DNA of 64,000 bases, taken from contig CANIGJ010000014.1 of assembly GCA_947467145.1 (NCBI GenBank), positions 36,620-100,619 of the forward strand. The letters are read 5' to 3'. This document shows positions 29,585 to 40,141 of the stretch, one piece after another. The notes beneath the pieces were generated by a model that was not told the origin of the DNA, ran no database searches, and saw only the letters and a list, made by a program, of their open reading frames with translations. Made by a program: the position numbers and the translations under genes. The DNA is from Rhodospirillaceae bacterium. Its GTDB lineage: Bacteria; Pseudomonadota; Alphaproteobacteria; Rhodospirillales; UBA2165. Positions within the stretch are counted from its first letter, which is position 1. Every line of letters begins with the position of its first letter.

Positions 29585-30720
29585 AACTTTGCGACCGCAT
29601 CGGCCAGCCGTGCCACGTCGGCTTCGCTATGACCGGCGGTGAACGTCACGCGCAGGCGCGCGGTATCCACCGGCACGGTCGGCGGGCGGATCGCGATCAC
29701 CAGGAAACCATCCCGTTCGAGCGCTTTTGAGGCAGCCATGGCGCGCGCTGCATCGCCAAGCACGACAGGCACGATGGCGCTTTGCGCATCGGGCAGATTG
29801 AGTGCGTTGGTAAAGCCGCGCGCGAGGGCGAGGGGGCGGGCACACATCGCGGGGTCGCGCTCCATCACCTGCAACGCGGTCAAGGCGGCTGCGGCGCTCG
29901 CCGGCGCCAGGCCGGTCGAATAGATAAAACTGCGCGCACGATTGATCAGTAGGTCGATGACGCTGCGCGACGCGCAGACATAACCGCCATAACTACCGGC
30001 ACCTTTCGACAAGGTGCCCATCTGGATGTCGGCGGGGTTCGATCCTTCCGGGATGACGCCCAGGCCATGGGCGTCGTCGGTCATGAACCAAGCATCGAAC
30101 TCTTGCGCGAGCGCGGCGAGTTCGGTGAGCGGTGCGCGGTCGCCATCCATGCTGAAGATGGTTTCGGTCAGCAGCAGGCAGCGCGCATGTTTGGTGCGGT
30201 TGCGCGCCAGGATCGCGCGGGCGGCATCGACATCGTTGTGCTTGAAGCTTTCGATGATCGCACCCGACAGCTTGGCACCACCATGCATGCAGGCATGCGC
30301 CAGTTCATCGAGCACGATCAGATCGTCCGGCCCAACCAGGGCCGGGATGGTGCCGAGATTGGCAAGATACCCGCTGCCAAAGACAAGGCAGGCCTCGGTG
30401 CCCTTGATTGCGGCGAGCTTGGTTTCCAGCGCGACCAGGATCGAATGATTTCCGGTCACCAGCCGCGAGGCGCCGGCCCCGGTGCCGAGGCGTTCGATGG
30501 CGTCTCGGGCGGCGCGCTTTACCTCGGGATGATGGCTGAGATTGAGATAATCGTTGCAGCAGAACGACAGCAGGGTTCGGCCGTTGCGCACGACGTGGAT
30601 GGTGTCGGTCCGGTCGGTTTCGATAAGGGTGCGGCGCAATCCCGCCGCCTCCAGGGCTTCCAGTTTGCCCGTTGCATAGGCATCGATTGATCTTTCAACC
30701 TTGCGCTGGTCGTCCAACAC
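29581..30720 (-). CDS. bioF: 8-amino-7-oxononanoate synthase
   Basis: This PLP-dependent enzyme condenses pimeloyl-thioester with L-alanine, the first step of the biotin ring pathway. I start it at the GTG at 30720 because a GGGGAG site lies just upstream; a TTG at 30732 would come before that site. The 379 residues show [59 protein letters not shown] (PLP-contact Asp/His) and [18 protein letters not shown] (Schiff-base Lys). It is followed by bioD. Confidence 0.93.
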   Translation of the reverse strand: MLDDQRKVERSIDAYATGKLEALEAAGLRRTLIETDRTDTIHVVRNGRTLLSFCCNDYLNLSHHPEVKRAARDAIERLGTGAGASRLVTGNHSILVALETKLAAIKGTEACLVFGSGYLANLGTIPALVGPDDLIVLDELAHACMHGGAKLSGAIIESFKHNDVDAARAILARNRTKHARCLLLTETIFSMDGDRAPLTELAALAQEFDAWFMTDDAHGLGVIPEGSNPADIQMGTLSKGAGSYGGYVCASRSVIDLLINRARSFIYSTGLAPASAAAALTALQVMERDPAMCARPLALARGFTNALNLPDAQSAIVPVVLGDAARAMAASKALERDGFLVIAIRPPTVPVDTARLRVTFTAGHSEADVARLADAVAKL

Positions 30721-30754
30721 TTGTCTCCCCAACGCGGTGCGCCTAAAACAGCTT

Positions 30755-31699
30755 ATGGATCACACCGTACCCGAAACCCCGCTTGCCGGGGCCCTCGATC
30801 TTTTCGAGCTTCCGCTCAACGATCTTCTCTTTCGCGCCCATAGCGTACATCGGCAGAATTTCGACGCCAACCGCATCCAGGCGTCCACCCTGCTGAACAT
30901 CAAAACTGGCGGGTGTTCCGAGGATTGTTCCTATTGCGCCCAGAGCGTCTTCTACAATACGGGTCTCGCCAACGAAGCGCTGATGAGCGTGGACGAGGTT
31001 CGTGCCGCCGCGCGCGCGGCGAAAGACGCGGGTGCGGATCGGTTCTGCATGGGGGCGGCCTGGCGCAGCCCGAGCGACCGTCAGATCGGGCGCATCGGTG
31101 AAATGATTGCGGCGGTGAAGGCAGAAGGACTCGAATCCTGCTGCACCCTCGGCATGTTGACGGACTCCCAGGCGCAGAAGCTGAAAGATGCGGGCTGCGA
31201 CTATTACAATCACAACCTCGATACCTCGCCGGAATTCTATAGCGAAGTCATCTCGACGCGGACCTATCAGGATCGTCTCGATACCCTGGCGCGGGTGCGC
31301 GATGCCGGGATGAAGGTCTGTTCGGGCGGCATTCTCGGTATGGGCGAAAGCCGCGCCGACCGCGCCGGGCTTCTGATCACCTTGGCCGCACTCGATCCGC
31401 AGCCCGAAAGTGTTCCGATCAACATGCTGGTGCCGATCGACGGCACGCCGCTTGAGGGAACGCCGTTGATGGACCCCATCGAGCTTGTGCGCACGATCGC
31501 GGTCGCGCGCATCCTGATGCCGGCCGCTTATGTGCGTCTGTCGGCGGGGCGCGAAAGCCTTGACGAGGCGGCGCAGGCCTTGTGTTTCTTCGCCGGCGCC
31601 AATTCGGTGTTCTTCGGTGAACGCCTGCTGACGACGCCGAACCGCGACATGGATGCCGATACCTTGATGTTCGAACGGCTCGGCCTCAAGACCGGATGA
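30755..31699 (+). CDS. bioB: Biotin synthase
   Basis: This radical SAM enzyme inserts sulfur into dethiobiotin. The ATG at 30755 gives 314 residues, the family length; a GTG at 30737 is also in frame. The radical cluster motif is [13 protein letters not shown] (CxxxCxxC), preceded by [22 protein letters not shown] near residue 193 and the Arg of [10 protein letters not shown] complete the second-cluster environment. It is divergent from bioF, with only 34 bp between the chosen starts, and it overlaps bioA by 4 nt. Confidence 0.97.
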   Translation: MDHTVPETPLAGALDLFELPLNDLLFRAHSVHRQNFDANRIQASTLLNIKTGGCSEDCSYCAQSVFYNTGLANEALMSVDEVRAAARAAKDAGADRFCMGAAWRSPSDRQIGRIGEMIAAVKAEGLESCCTLGMLTDSQAQKLKDAGCDYYNHNLDTSPEFYSEVISTRTYQDRLDTLARVRDAGMKVCSGGILGMGESRADRAGLLITLAALDPQPESVPINMLVPIDGTPLEGTPLMDPIELVRTIAVARILMPAAYVRLSAGRESLDEAAQALCFFAGANSVFFGERLLTTPNRDMDADTLMFERLGLKTG

Positions 31700-32979
31700 C
31701 ATCGGGCGACGTTCCTGCCAAGGGACCGGCGTGGCTCACCGACGGCTGGCCTCACATCTGGCTTCCCTATACGCAGATGCAGACGGCGGACTTACCGCCG
31801 GCCGCGGTCTCCACATCCGGCACGCGGATCACCTTGGCCGATGGCCGCAGTCTGATCGACGGTATGGCTTCGTGGTGGACGGCCGCGCACGGCTACAATC
31901 ATCCGCATGTTCTGGCCGCAATGAGCGAGCAGCTTCACCGCATGCCGCATGTGATGTTCGGTGGATTGGCGAACGAGCCCGCCTTCACCCTGGCGAAACG
32001 TTTGGCGGCGCTGGCACCCGGCAACTTAACCCGCGTGTTCTTCGCCGATTCCGGATCGGTCGCGGTCGAAGTCGCGCTCAAGATGGCGTTCCATTATCAC
32101 TACAATCTCGGCGACTCGCAGCGCATGAAGTTCGTCGCATTTCGCAATGGTTATCACGGCGATACCACGGGCGCGATGGCGGTGACCGATCCCGACGAAG
32201 GCATGCATCGCCTGTTTCGCGAATTGTTGCCGCAACACCTGTTCTGCGATCTGCCGACGACGCCGGAAGGCCTTGAGCGCTTCAAGGAATTGTTGGCCGA
32301 GGAGGCTCACACCATCGCCGGTGTCATCGTCGAGCCGCTGGTCCAAGGTGCGGGCGGGATGAAGTTCCACGATCCGGATGTGCTCAAGGATATCGCCGGT
32401 TACACGCGTCATTATGGCGCGTTGCTGATCGCCGATGAAATCTTCACTGGATTTGGGCGCACGGGATCGATGTTTGCCTGCGATCAGGCGCGCGTCGTGC
32501 CCGATATCATGTGCGTCGGCAAGGCGCTGACCGGCGGCACGATGAGCTTAGCTGCGACCATTGCGACTGATCAGGTCTACGAGGCGTTCCTGGGCACCAG
32601 CGACGCGCGCGCGCTTATGCACGGGCCGACCTATATGGCTAATCCGCTGGCATGTGCCGCCGCCAATGCCTCGCTCGATTTGTTCGAACGCGAGGACCGG
32701 GTAGGGCAGGCCTGCGCGCTCGAAGCGCTATTGGCCAACGGCTTGGCGCCGTGCCGCGATCTGCCCGGTGTCGCAGACGTGCGGGCGAAGGGTGCGATCG
32801 GTGTGGTCGAATTCCGCCGCAAACCCGATGTCATCGCGCTGCGGCGCAAATTCATCGATGAAGGTGTCTGGATCCGCCCCTTCGGCAATATCGTCTATCT
32901 GACGCCGGCATTGGTCGCGACGGACGACGATATTACGGCGCTGACGAGCGCGATCCTTAGAGTTCTAAGCGCGCCCTAG
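31696..32979 (+). CDS. bioA: Adenosylmethionine-8-amino-7-oxononanoate aminotransferase
   Basis: This is a class III PLP aminotransferase that uses SAM to aminate KAPA to diaminononanoate. The 427 residues contain [70 protein letters not shown] (PLP-binding Asp), and [16 protein letters not shown] with the Schiff-base Lys. The WW pair near residue 55 is typical of BioA rather than other omega-transaminases. It is co-translated with bioB; its end overlaps the convergent CHAD gene. Confidence 0.95.
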   Translation: MTSGDVPAKGPAWLTDGWPHIWLPYTQMQTADLPPAAVSTSGTRITLADGRSLIDGMASWWTAAHGYNHPHVLAAMSEQLHRMPHVMFGGLANEPAFTLAKRLAALAPGNLTRVFFADSGSVAVEVALKMAFHYHYNLGDSQRMKFVAFRNGYHGDTTGAMAVTDPDEGMHRLFRELLPQHLFCDLPTTPEGLERFKELLAEEAHTIAGVIVEPLVQGAGGMKFHDPDVLKDIAGYTRHYGALLIADEIFTGFGRTGSMFACDQARVVPDIMCVGKALTGGTMSLAATIATDQVYEAFLGTSDARALMHGPTYMANPLACAAANASLDLFEREDRVGQACALEALLANGLAPCRDLPGVADVRAKGAIGVVEFRRKPDVIALRRKFIDEGVWIRPFGNIVYLTPALVATDDDITALTSAILRVLSAP

Positions 32980-33914
32980 CGCCAGAACGGTTCTGCCTTC
33001 TTGAGCCTGCGCCAGTGGCGCACGAGCTGGTTTTCGCGCAACGCCGCCGCATGACGATGCCAGCCGATGATCAAGCCACCCGCCCGCGCGATGCGGCGTG
33101 TACGTTCGGCATCACCGGTCGCAAGTCCATCTATCAGGCCGCGCGCGGATTCGACGTCGTTCAGCTTGCCGAGATCGTCCTGCATGTCGCGAAGCGCGAC
33201 GAGGAAGTTTTCGCCGCGCTCGACGTGATAGAGCGGAGAGAAGAATTCCGATGCGTAGCGCACTTTCTTGATACGGATGCGCAGCTTGTGGCGCTCATCG
33301 GCGTCGAGCACCGCGAAGCCCTTGCCGCGCTTTAATAGTTTACGATGGGCTTTCTCCAGCACCGCCTCGCTGAATGAACGGACGTCGCTCATCAATTGCG
33401 TCGATTGTTCGGCGTTTGCCTGCTGGCGCCATTCGCGTTCGGCGAGCCACACCGCCATTTCCTGCCACATCTCGCGATAGGCTTGCGAGCGCAAGGTCTT
33501 TTGGACCGCGCGATAGGCCGCCATGCGTTGGCGCAGCGCGATATTGCGCAGGAATTTGAGATCGGCATCGTTCGACATGTTGGCGGCGACGGGATCGAGC
33601 ATGTCACTGATGAAAACATCCCAATCGCGCGCCGGACCCAATATCTGGGTGATCGATTTGATGCGGCGGCGCAGACGATCGATCTGCGCTTGCGGGATCA
33701 ACGGCTCGTACAATGTCAGCGTTGCATCGAGACGGCGGAGCGCCACGCGCATTTGATGTACGCCTTCGGGATCGATGCCGACCAGGGCGCAATCCTCGTT
33801 CGCCGCCAGATGAGTCAGGCAATTGGCACAGGTTGCCACCAAAGCATCTTCGCCGGTGCACGGTTCCGGGAGCGCGAGTGGCGTCGCTCTCACGAAGGTC
33901 GGGGTATGGTCCAT
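32976..33914 (-). CDS. CHAD domain-containing protein
   Basis: This is a 312-residue all-helical CHAD protein. The conserved histidine/arginine helices are visible: VGIDPEGVHQMRVALRRLDATLTLYEPLI near residue 45 and KLRIRIKKVRYASEFFSPLY near 210, with LGKLNDVESARGLI. CHAD domains bind inorganic polyphosphate, often on granules; there is no fused CYTH/triphosphatase domain here. Its stop overlaps the bioA stop by 4 nt and it is downstream of the pentapeptide gene on the same strand. Confidence 0.87.
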   Translation of the reverse strand: MDHTPTFVRATPLALPEPCTGEDALVATCANCLTHLAANEDCALVGIDPEGVHQMRVALRRLDATLTLYEPLIPQAQIDRLRRRIKSITQILGPARDWDVFISDMLDPVAANMSNDADLKFLRNIALRQRMAAYRAVQKTLRSQAYREMWQEMAVWLAEREWRQQANAEQSTQLMSDVRSFSEAVLEKAHRKLLKRGKGFAVLDADERHKLRIRIKKVRYASEFFSPLYHVERGENFLVALRDMQDDLGKLNDVESARGLIDGLATGDAERTRRIARAGGLIIGWHRHAAALRENQLVRHWRRLKKAEPFWR

Positions 33915-33933
33915 GCTGCGGGCCGGTCCTCGC

Positions 33934-35331
33934 TTATTCCGTGGGCACGCCTCTGGCGCCCCTTAGATCCGCAGCGCGCAGCTTGGCGCCGTCGATTAGG
34001 GCATCGGTCAAATCCGCGCCGGTCAGTTTGGCGCCGCGCAGATCGGCATTGCGCAGATCGGCTTTGCTGAGATCCGCGCCCTCGAGATTGGCGTCCGACA
34101 AGTCCGTCCCATTCAATTTGGCGCCGCGCAATTTGGCAAGATTGAGATTGGCCGCGACCGATCCGCCGCGCCCCGATCCGACCGGCAAGGTATCGAAGCG
34201 GGCACCCTCGATCGTGGCGCCAGACAGGTTGGTGCGCTGTAGCTTGGCGCCGCGTAGATCGGCATTGGATAGATTGCAGCCGCGCATATCGGCGAAGGAA
34301 AAATCGGTCATCATGAAATTGCCGTGACGCAGATCGCAATTCTTCAGGATACTGTAGGACAGATCGGCGGCGGACAGATTGACGTCGCTGAGATCGAGGC
34401 CGCCGAGATTGACCTCGCTCAAATTCGCCTGCCTGCCGTGTTTCCCTGTGGTTTTCAGCCAACGCACATGATCGGCGATGATCGTCTGAAGTTCGCCGGC
34501 GAGCTTGGCGATATGACGCGGCAGCCGCGTCACAGCATTGTCGAGGCCTTTGGTGTGAACCGAATCGACAATGGCGCCGGTAAAATTCGCGCCGTCGAGC
34601 TTCGCATTGTCGAGCACGGTGCGCGTGAGGATCGCGCCACGGAATATCGCACCGGTCAAATTCGCTTCGGTGAAGTCGCAGCCATCCAGTTCCGCACCGG
34701 TGAAATTCGCGTGGCTGAGATCGGCGCGCATGAAACGTGCGTTCTTGAGGATGGCGTCGGACAGGTCGGTTTGGACGACATAGGCGTTGGAGACGCGGGC
34801 ACCGGTTAGGTTCGTTTCGCGCATGATCGCGTGATCGGCTTCCGAGGTCCCGGTATCGGTCATGACCGGCAGGAGTTCGCCGTGGACCGATTTCATCAGA
34901 AGACCGTCGCGCAGATCGGCTTCGGTCAGATCGGCGTTGGTCAGATCGGTGCCGCGCAGGCACGCGCCGCGCAGATCGGCCCGCGTCAGATCGGACGCGA
35001 TCAGCGACGCGAACCGCAGATCGGCGGCGTAAAAGTTCGCCGCGCGCAGCTTGGTGTCCTGGATCACGGCATATTCGCAACGTGCCCCGGTGAAGTCCGC
35101 CTGGTTGATGTTGTGTCCCGAAAGGTCGAGGTATGACAGATCGAGGAATTTGAAACTGGCCAGCTTGCCGCCGAGATTGCCCTTCACGTAATCGGCATGG
35201 ATCTTCAGGATCTCGTCCAGCCGCACCTGGGTGATCTTGGTCCAGAGCGCGGTCTCGTCCTGCATGATATCTTCCAGGCTGCGCCGCGCCTGTGCGATAT
35301 CGAGATCGTCCTCGCCGGAAGGCGCGCTCAC
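33934..35331 (-). CDS. Large pentapeptide-repeat protein with two solenoids
   Basis: This is a 465-residue protein dominated by A-(D/N)-L-x-x pentapeptide repeats, which form right-handed quadrilateral beta-helices. There are two repeat blocks, about residues 55-225 and 290-462, separated by a non-repeat segment of about 50 residues containing HIAKLAGELQTIIADHVRWL, and an N-terminal helical cap. There is no signal peptide, so it should be cytoplasmic. Small members mimic DNA and protect gyrase, but this protein is about twice their length, and the role here is unknown. It is followed closely by the CHAD gene. Confidence 0.85.
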   Translation of the reverse strand: MSAPSGEDDLDIAQARRSLEDIMQDETALWTKITQVRLDEILKIHADYVKGNLGGKLASFKFLDLSYLDLSGHNINQADFTGARCEYAVIQDTKLRAANFYAADLRFASLIASDLTRADLRGACLRGTDLTNADLTEADLRDGLLMKSVHGELLPVMTDTGTSEADHAIMRETNLTGARVSNAYVVQTDLSDAILKNARFMRADLSHANFTGAELDGCDFTEANLTGAIFRGAILTRTVLDNAKLDGANFTGAIVDSVHTKGLDNAVTRLPRHIAKLAGELQTIIADHVRWLKTTGKHGRQANLSEVNLGGLDLSDVNLSAADLSYSILKNCDLRHGNFMMTDFSFADMRGCNLSNADLRGAKLQRTNLSGATIEGARFDTLPVGSGRGGSVAANLNLAKLRGAKLNGTDLSDANLEGADLSKADLRNADLRGAKLTGADLTDALIDGAKLRAADLRGARGVPTE

Positions 35332-35402
35332 AGGGTTACTCCCTTAGGTTCATCGACTAACTGATTGAATTAAACCGGTTTCAAGGCTATCCGTTCGGGA
35401 TC

Positions 35403-36788
35403 ATGGACGCAAACGCGCCAAACAAGATCGAGCCTATCCATATCGTCGGCGGCGGCCTCGCGGGAAGCGAAGCGGCTTGGCAGGCTGTACAGCTTGGCGT
35501 GCCCGTGGTGCTGCACGAAATGCGCCCCGTTCGCCAGACCGATGCCCATCAGACCGATGGGCTTGCCGAGCTGGTCTGTTCCAATTCGCTGCGCTCCGAC
35601 GATGTCGAATATAATGCGGTGGGCTTGCTGCATGAAGAGATGCGCCGCTGCGGATCGCTGATCCTCAAGGCGGCCGATCTGCACAAGGTTCCGGCGGGCG
35701 GAGCACTTGCCGTCGATCGTGACGGCTTCAGTCAGGCCGTGACCGAAGCCTTGGCTTCGCATCCGCTGGTCACGATCCGGCGCGAGGAAGTTACCGATCT
35801 GCCGCCCAAGGATGCCGTCGATGTCATCGTGGCGACGGGGCCTTTGACCTCGGGCGCGCTCGCCACGGTCATCGCAGAGCGCACGGGCGACGAAGGGCTC
35901 GCCTTTTTCGACGCGATCGCACCGATCGTCTATCGCGACAGTATCGATATGTCGAAGGCATGGCTGCAATCGCGCTACGACAAAGGCGAGGGATCCGATT
36001 ACATCAATTGCGCGATGGATGCCGAGCAGTATGGTGCGTTCATTCAGGCCCTGCTGGACGGCGAAAAAACGTCGTTCAAGGATTGGGAAAAATCGACGCC
36101 CTATTTCGAAGGCTGCTTGCCGATCGAGGTGATGGCGGAACGTGGGCCGGAGACGTTGTCGTTCGGGCCGATGAAACCGGTCGGGCTCACCAATCCGCAC
36201 ACCGATGGCCGCCGCTCCAAGGCAGTCGTGCAACTGCGCCAGGACAATGCGCTGGGCACGCTCTACAACATCGTCGGTTTCCAGACCAAGCTGACGCATG
36301 GTGAACAGAAGCGGATCTTCCGCACCATCCCCGGATTGGAGAACGCCGAGTTCGCGCGCTTCGGCGGTCTGCACCGCAATACCTTCATCAATGGGCCCAA
36401 GCTGTTGGATCCGCATCTGCGTCTCAAAGCCGATCCGCGTGTGCGGTTCGCCGGACAGATAACCGGCTGCGAAGGCTATGTGGAAAGCGCCGCTGTCGGC
36501 TTGCTGGCCGGGCGATTCGCCGCTTTTGCCCGTTTGGGGCAGAACGCCGCCCTGCCGCCCGCGGAAACGGCGCTCGGGTCCCTTCTTGGTCACATTACAG
36601 GCGGCGGGAATCCGTCTACTTATCAGCCGATGAATGTGAACTTCGGTCTGTTCCCGCCGTTGATCGAGCCCGCCAGCCAAAACGGTAAGAAAAACAAGAG
36701 GATGGGAGCCCGTGACCGCAAGGCGGAGATGAGTCGGCGCGCACTGGCCGCGCTCGACGTATGGCTACGTGCCCACCTCCCCGCGTAG
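35403..36788 (+). CDS. trmFO: tRNA m5U54 methyltransferase (folate-dependent)
   Basis: This FAD and methylenetetrahydrofolate-dependent enzyme makes ribothymidine at U54 of tRNA. The 461 residues contain the dinucleotide motif [15 protein letters not shown] near residue 11, [27 protein letters not shown] typical of TrmFO, and NCAMDAEQY and [16 protein letters not shown] further on. The family normally replaces TrmA in organisms lacking it. It is divergent from the pentapeptide gene over a 71-bp gap. Confidence 0.96.
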   Translation: MDANAPNKIEPIHIVGGGLAGSEAAWQAVQLGVPVVLHEMRPVRQTDAHQTDGLAELVCSNSLRSDDVEYNAVGLLHEEMRRCGSLILKAADLHKVPAGGALAVDRDGFSQAVTEALASHPLVTIRREEVTDLPPKDAVDVIVATGPLTSGALATVIAERTGDEGLAFFDAIAPIVYRDSIDMSKAWLQSRYDKGEGSDYINCAMDAEQYGAFIQALLDGEKTSFKDWEKSTPYFEGCLPIEVMAERGPETLSFGPMKPVGLTNPHTDGRRSKAVVQLRQDNALGTLYNIVGFQTKLTHGEQKRIFRTIPGLENAEFARFGGLHRNTFINGPKLLDPHLRLKADPRVRFAGQITGCEGYVESAAVGLLAGRFAAFARLGQNAALPPAETALGSLLGHITGGGNPSTYQPMNVNFGLFPPLIEPASQNGKKNKRMGARDRKAEMSRRALAALDVWLRAHLPA

Positions 36789-36924
36789 CGGCTGAGAGCG
36801 GCGGATTCCCTACTAAATTTATTAATATTATCAATTGACGGCGTTTCGCGAACCGCTGTACGACTGCCCTTAGCTGGCAGGCTCATATCAGGCGTAGTGT
36901 ATCTACTGATAGGGGCTACAAATT

Positions 36925-37701
36925 TTGTTCAAGGTCGCGCTCTTCGATGGGCCGCCCGTACTGCGTTTGGCAATAACCGTCGCCGCTGCGCTCAGCGTAG
37001 GTGCCGCGACGTTGCCTGCTATTGCGCAAGATTCTCGTTCGCTCCAGGACATGTTGCTGGCGGCTGTGCGCCTTGGAAACACCATCGCCGTGCGTTCGCT
37101 GCTGGCTGCCGGCGCCGATGTCGCCAAGCGCAATGCCAATGGCAAAACGGCCATCGACGTTGCCGTCGAGGCCAGCCGCTTCGACATCGCCGAACTGCTG
37201 ATTCAGGAACGCCGCCGTCAACGCGACGCGGCTATGGCGCAGCCGGCACAACCAGCCGAGGTTGAAATCGATCAACGATCGGCAGAAGCCGCACCCGAAG
37301 TCATCCCGCAACGCGTCGTAGCGCTGCCGAAGGCTCCGTTGCCCGCACCCGCCGTGACCTATGTTCCGATGCAGCCCGCGCAAGCGACGGCGCTGCCGGT
37401 GACCGTGCCGAATGGCGCGACGGTCGAACAGCTTCTCGCCGTCGCCCAGCAATTAACCGTGGCCGCGCAGAATTTGGCCGCCGCGCAGCGTAATGCTCAG
37501 TCGCGCGAGGTTTCGCAGCCGCAGCCGGTTCGCGCATCGCAGACCGTCGATCCGGATTTCCTGCCGAAGCCGGGCCGCAAGCCGGAGAGCGAACAGGCGG
37601 CGCTTGCGCCCGCATCTCGTCCGGCGGTGGCTTCCGCCATTGCATCCAATACCGTGGTCGTCACGCCGCGCCGCCGCACCATCGACGAGAGTGCGGAATA
37701 G
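36925..37701 (+). CDS. Ankyrin-repeat protein, N-terminal part of an amber-split gene
   Basis: This is an exported protein starting at a TTG with an AGGGG site. The 258 residues start with a signal-like hydrophobic stretch (LRLAITVAAALSVGAATLPAIA), then ankyrin-type repeats at about 40-95 (LLAAVRLGNTIAVRSLLAAG, NGKTAIDVAVEASRFDIAELL), then an Ala/Pro/Gln-rich linker. The frame ends at TAG 37699-37701, but coding-like codons continue in the same frame to the next ORF. I read this as the N-terminal portion of a single longer protein. Confidence 0.7.
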   Translation: MFKVALFDGPPVLRLAITVAAALSVGAATLPAIAQDSRSLQDMLLAAVRLGNTIAVRSLLAAGADVAKRNANGKTAIDVAVEASRFDIAELLIQERRRQRDAAMAQPAQPAEVEIDQRSAEAAPEVIPQRVVALPKAPLPAPAVTYVPMQPAQATALPVTVPNGATVEQLLAVAQQLTVAAQNLAAAQRNAQSREVSQPQPVRASQTVDPDFLPKPGRKPESEQAALAPASRPAVASAIASNTVVVTPRRRTIDESAE

Positions 37702-37737
37702 GCGCGCCGCGATCTGGAATCGGGCGAAGATCTCCCC

Positions 37738-39345
37738 GTGATTCCGTCAACTGCCGCGCCAACACAGACGTCCTCTCCGGCGCCTGTCCGCGTGACCCCA
37801 TCGGTTAAGGCGCCGTTGACCGTGGCCGCACCTGCGCCAGCCGTGGATGGCGACGAACCCGACAACGGACTGATCCGCGCGGTCAAAGGGATCGGCGGTT
37901 TCCTTGGTATCGGCGACAAGAAAACCGAAGCTGTAGAGCCGACTGTGACGCCGACGCACGCCAAACCGGGAAGTGCGCGCGACATGATGAAGCGCGACCG
38001 CACCAACGTGCCGCATGTGCCGGCTCGCCGCGCGTCCGAATTGCAGTCCCAGGCCGAGCCTCAACCTCAGGCCCAGCCGCAAACTATGGCGGCTCTGCGC
38101 CCGCCGGTTCAGGCGCCGATCCAGGCCGGGATGCCGCCGGTCATGGCCGTGCCGGTTACGCCGGTCCAGGGGCAGCCGCTGACCGCGAATGGGCAAGTCC
38201 CGCCGCCGAACATGGCTGTACCGTCGGTGCAGACGGCGCGCTTGAGCGTGCGCAAGAACAGCGGCCTCAATCCGTTCGATCCGGACAACATGCCGCAAGG
38301 TTCCGTCCTGCCGCTGACCGATCCGGTGGCCGGCAACGCGCCTGAGATCGCGCGCGCCACAATGCTGCCGGATCCAGCTGACGCTACGAAGGCGCAGGAA
38401 GAAGCTTCATTGCGTGACACGCTGCGCTCATCCGCGGCGGCGCAACGCGGGGCGAAGCCGCAGACGGCGGTCCCCGAGGTTCCGCCGTTGCGCGATCCGG
38501 CCGGCCCAGCGAGTCCGACATCGATGTTTGAGCGTCGTGCGTCGCAGCCGGCGCCGGTCGTGGCGGCCAAGCCCGCAGCGAAACCGGATGAGGGTATCCT
38601 CCGCAGCATGGCCAGCGCGGTCGGCATCGGCACCAACGACGACGAGATGCCGAGCGATCCGCCCGTCGGGGTGTCGAATTCCGAGCGCGTCACGAGTGGC
38701 AAGATGCCGGTCCTGAGCTTGCGTCAGCCGTTGAGCGACGTTGCGCTGACGCTCGGCAATTCGGTAGCGACCGATCAGAAACCTTTGCCGCGCGGCGTCG
38801 CCGAACCCGATCCTTGCATCAAGCGTTCGGGCGGCGCGCTGCAATTCTGCGTGGTGCCGGTCGATTGGCATCCGCGCGTCGATCCGGCGTTTTCGCTGAC
38901 GACCTATCTCTATCAGGGCTCGCGCGCCATCGCGCGCTATGACGCAGGTAAGGCGACGCATTATCACACGTTGTTCAACAGCCTCGCCTATGACGATGTG
39001 GTGAAATATTTCACCACGAAATATGGCCCCCCGACCGACGAATGGAAACGTTCGATCGCGCCGTTCGATCAGCCGCGTCAGCCGAATCCGACCCTGGTCT
39101 GGCGCTCGAAGGATTCGCGGACCAACAAGGTCACGATCCTCGAAGTGCGGCGCTACGATGATACGCGCAACGTGTTCCCGGACATGGAGCACGGCGCGGT
39201 CCGTCTTTATGCATCCGGCGCGCAGCGCGTCTTCCCGGTTGTCACCGGCATGGATCTGATGGGTATCGAGTGGGCGGCGCGCTCGGATCACACCGACAAC
39301 CCGAACGATCCGGCGCTCGCCAATACGATCCGCGTCGGCAAGTAG
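37738..39345 (+). CDS. Proline-rich exported protein, C-terminal part of the amber-split gene
   Basis: This ORF is in the same frame as the ankyrin ORF and separated from it by one TAG and 12 sense codons. Its own first codon is a GTG without a convincing ribosome site. The 535 residues are mostly a Pro/Ala/Gln-rich, probably unstructured linker, followed by a folded C-terminal domain (about residues 355-530) with two conserved-looking cysteines (DPCIKRSGGALQFCVVPVDW) and aromatic-rich segments. I do not recognise the domain. It could be translated by readthrough, reinitiated, or be a pseudogene fragment. Confidence 0.6.
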   Translation: MIPSTAAPTQTSSPAPVRVTPSVKAPLTVAAPAPAVDGDEPDNGLIRAVKGIGGFLGIGDKKTEAVEPTVTPTHAKPGSARDMMKRDRTNVPHVPARRASELQSQAEPQPQAQPQTMAALRPPVQAPIQAGMPPVMAVPVTPVQGQPLTANGQVPPPNMAVPSVQTARLSVRKNSGLNPFDPDNMPQGSVLPLTDPVAGNAPEIARATMLPDPADATKAQEEASLRDTLRSSAAAQRGAKPQTAVPEVPPLRDPAGPASPTSMFERRASQPAPVVAAKPAAKPDEGILRSMASAVGIGTNDDEMPSDPPVGVSNSERVTSGKMPVLSLRQPLSDVALTLGNSVATDQKPLPRGVAEPDPCIKRSGGALQFCVVPVDWHPRVDPAFSLTTYLYQGSRAIARYDAGKATHYHTLFNSLAYDDVVKYFTTKYGPPTDEWKRSIAPFDQPRQPNPTLVWRSKDSRTNKVTILEVRRYDDTRNVFPDMEHGAVRLYASGAQRVFPVVTGMDLMGIEWAARSDHTDNPNDPALANTIRVGK

Positions 39346-39364
39346 CCCACCTTCACACGATATT

Positions 39365-40111
39365 CTAGAATTTTCCGTGAAACGCGTTAAAGGCGAGCTT
39401 CATCTGACGCCGCGCACGGCCGGCGTTGGGATGGGCGAGAAGCGATTCGGCCAAGGTGGCCGGCAACAACACAGGTAGGTAACGCTTCTCCACATTCGGT
39501 GCGAGCTTGCGGGCGGCCGCGATATGCGCGCGCGCCTCGATGGCATCTTGCGGCGCCAGGCGTTTCATACGGACCAGTTCGACAAGCCCCCATGCCACAT
39601 TGGCATGTTCGGCGGCGACGAAGGTGTCGGTGTTTGGCACTGCGCCGTTTGCCAGGATGGCGATCTGCAGTCGGGCGAGATTACCTGAACTGGACAGAAG
39701 GTAATCGAGCACGTCGAGCGCGCCACCCATATTCGTATCTAGGCCGCCTTCATCCAGTTCGTCCGAGCGGGCATCGATCATGGCCTCGAGGAGCGCGCGT
39801 TCGAGCCGATGGTCGGCAATCGCCCTGGCGAGCGGGACCAGGATCGGATGGGTCGCGGTGGCCGCGCTGGGCGGCGTATCGCCATAAATGGCCGCAAGAG
39901 CATCGCGCCACCATTGCAGACGGATCTGACCGAGCAGGGGCTGGCTGACCACATCACGCGTGCGGGCAAGCTCGCTGTTGAAGGCGATCAGGCTGAACAG
40001 CGATTCACGAGCCTCGCGGGGCGCGAACAGGGTGCAGATGAAACGCTCCCAATCGTTGCGCCGCGCCTCGCCCGCGCAATAGCTTTGCTCCGGTGTGGGT
40101 TCCGATGCCAT
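39365..40111 (-). CDS. Squalene/phytoene synthase-like protein, probable NDUFAF6 homologue
   Basis: This is a prenyl-synthase-fold protein that is probably a respiratory complex I assembly factor rather than an enzyme. I start at the ATG at 40111 (248 residues); 40123 is also possible, and the track to 40357 would run across the neighbouring gene. The sequence aligns by eye with human NDUFAF6 (F-I-C-T-L-F, AFNSELARTRDVVSQPLLGQIRLQWWRDAL, IYGDTPP, MIDARSDELDE). The Asp-rich D-x-x-x-D metal motifs of true squalene or phytoene synthases are not seen. It is divergent from an HpnE-like gene, which leaves a hopanoid role as an alternative. Confidence 0.65.
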   Translation of the reverse strand: MASEPTPEQSYCAGEARRNDWERFICTLFAPREARESLFSLIAFNSELARTRDVVSQPLLGQIRLQWWRDALAAIYGDTPPSAATATHPILVPLARAIADHRLERALLEAMIDARSDELDEGGLDTNMGGALDVLDYLLSSSGNLARLQIAILANGAVPNTDTFVAAEHANVAWGLVELVRMKRLAPQDAIEARAHIAAARKLAPNVEKRYLPVLLPATLAESLLAHPNAGRARRQMKLAFNAFHGKF

Positions 40112-40141
40112 AACAGCGCCCATAAAGGGACTTCGGACGCA

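Noticed and set aside
33396..34070. 224-codon plus-strand ORF over the CHAD gene
   Set aside because: It is an antisense shadow of the CHAD domain gene.
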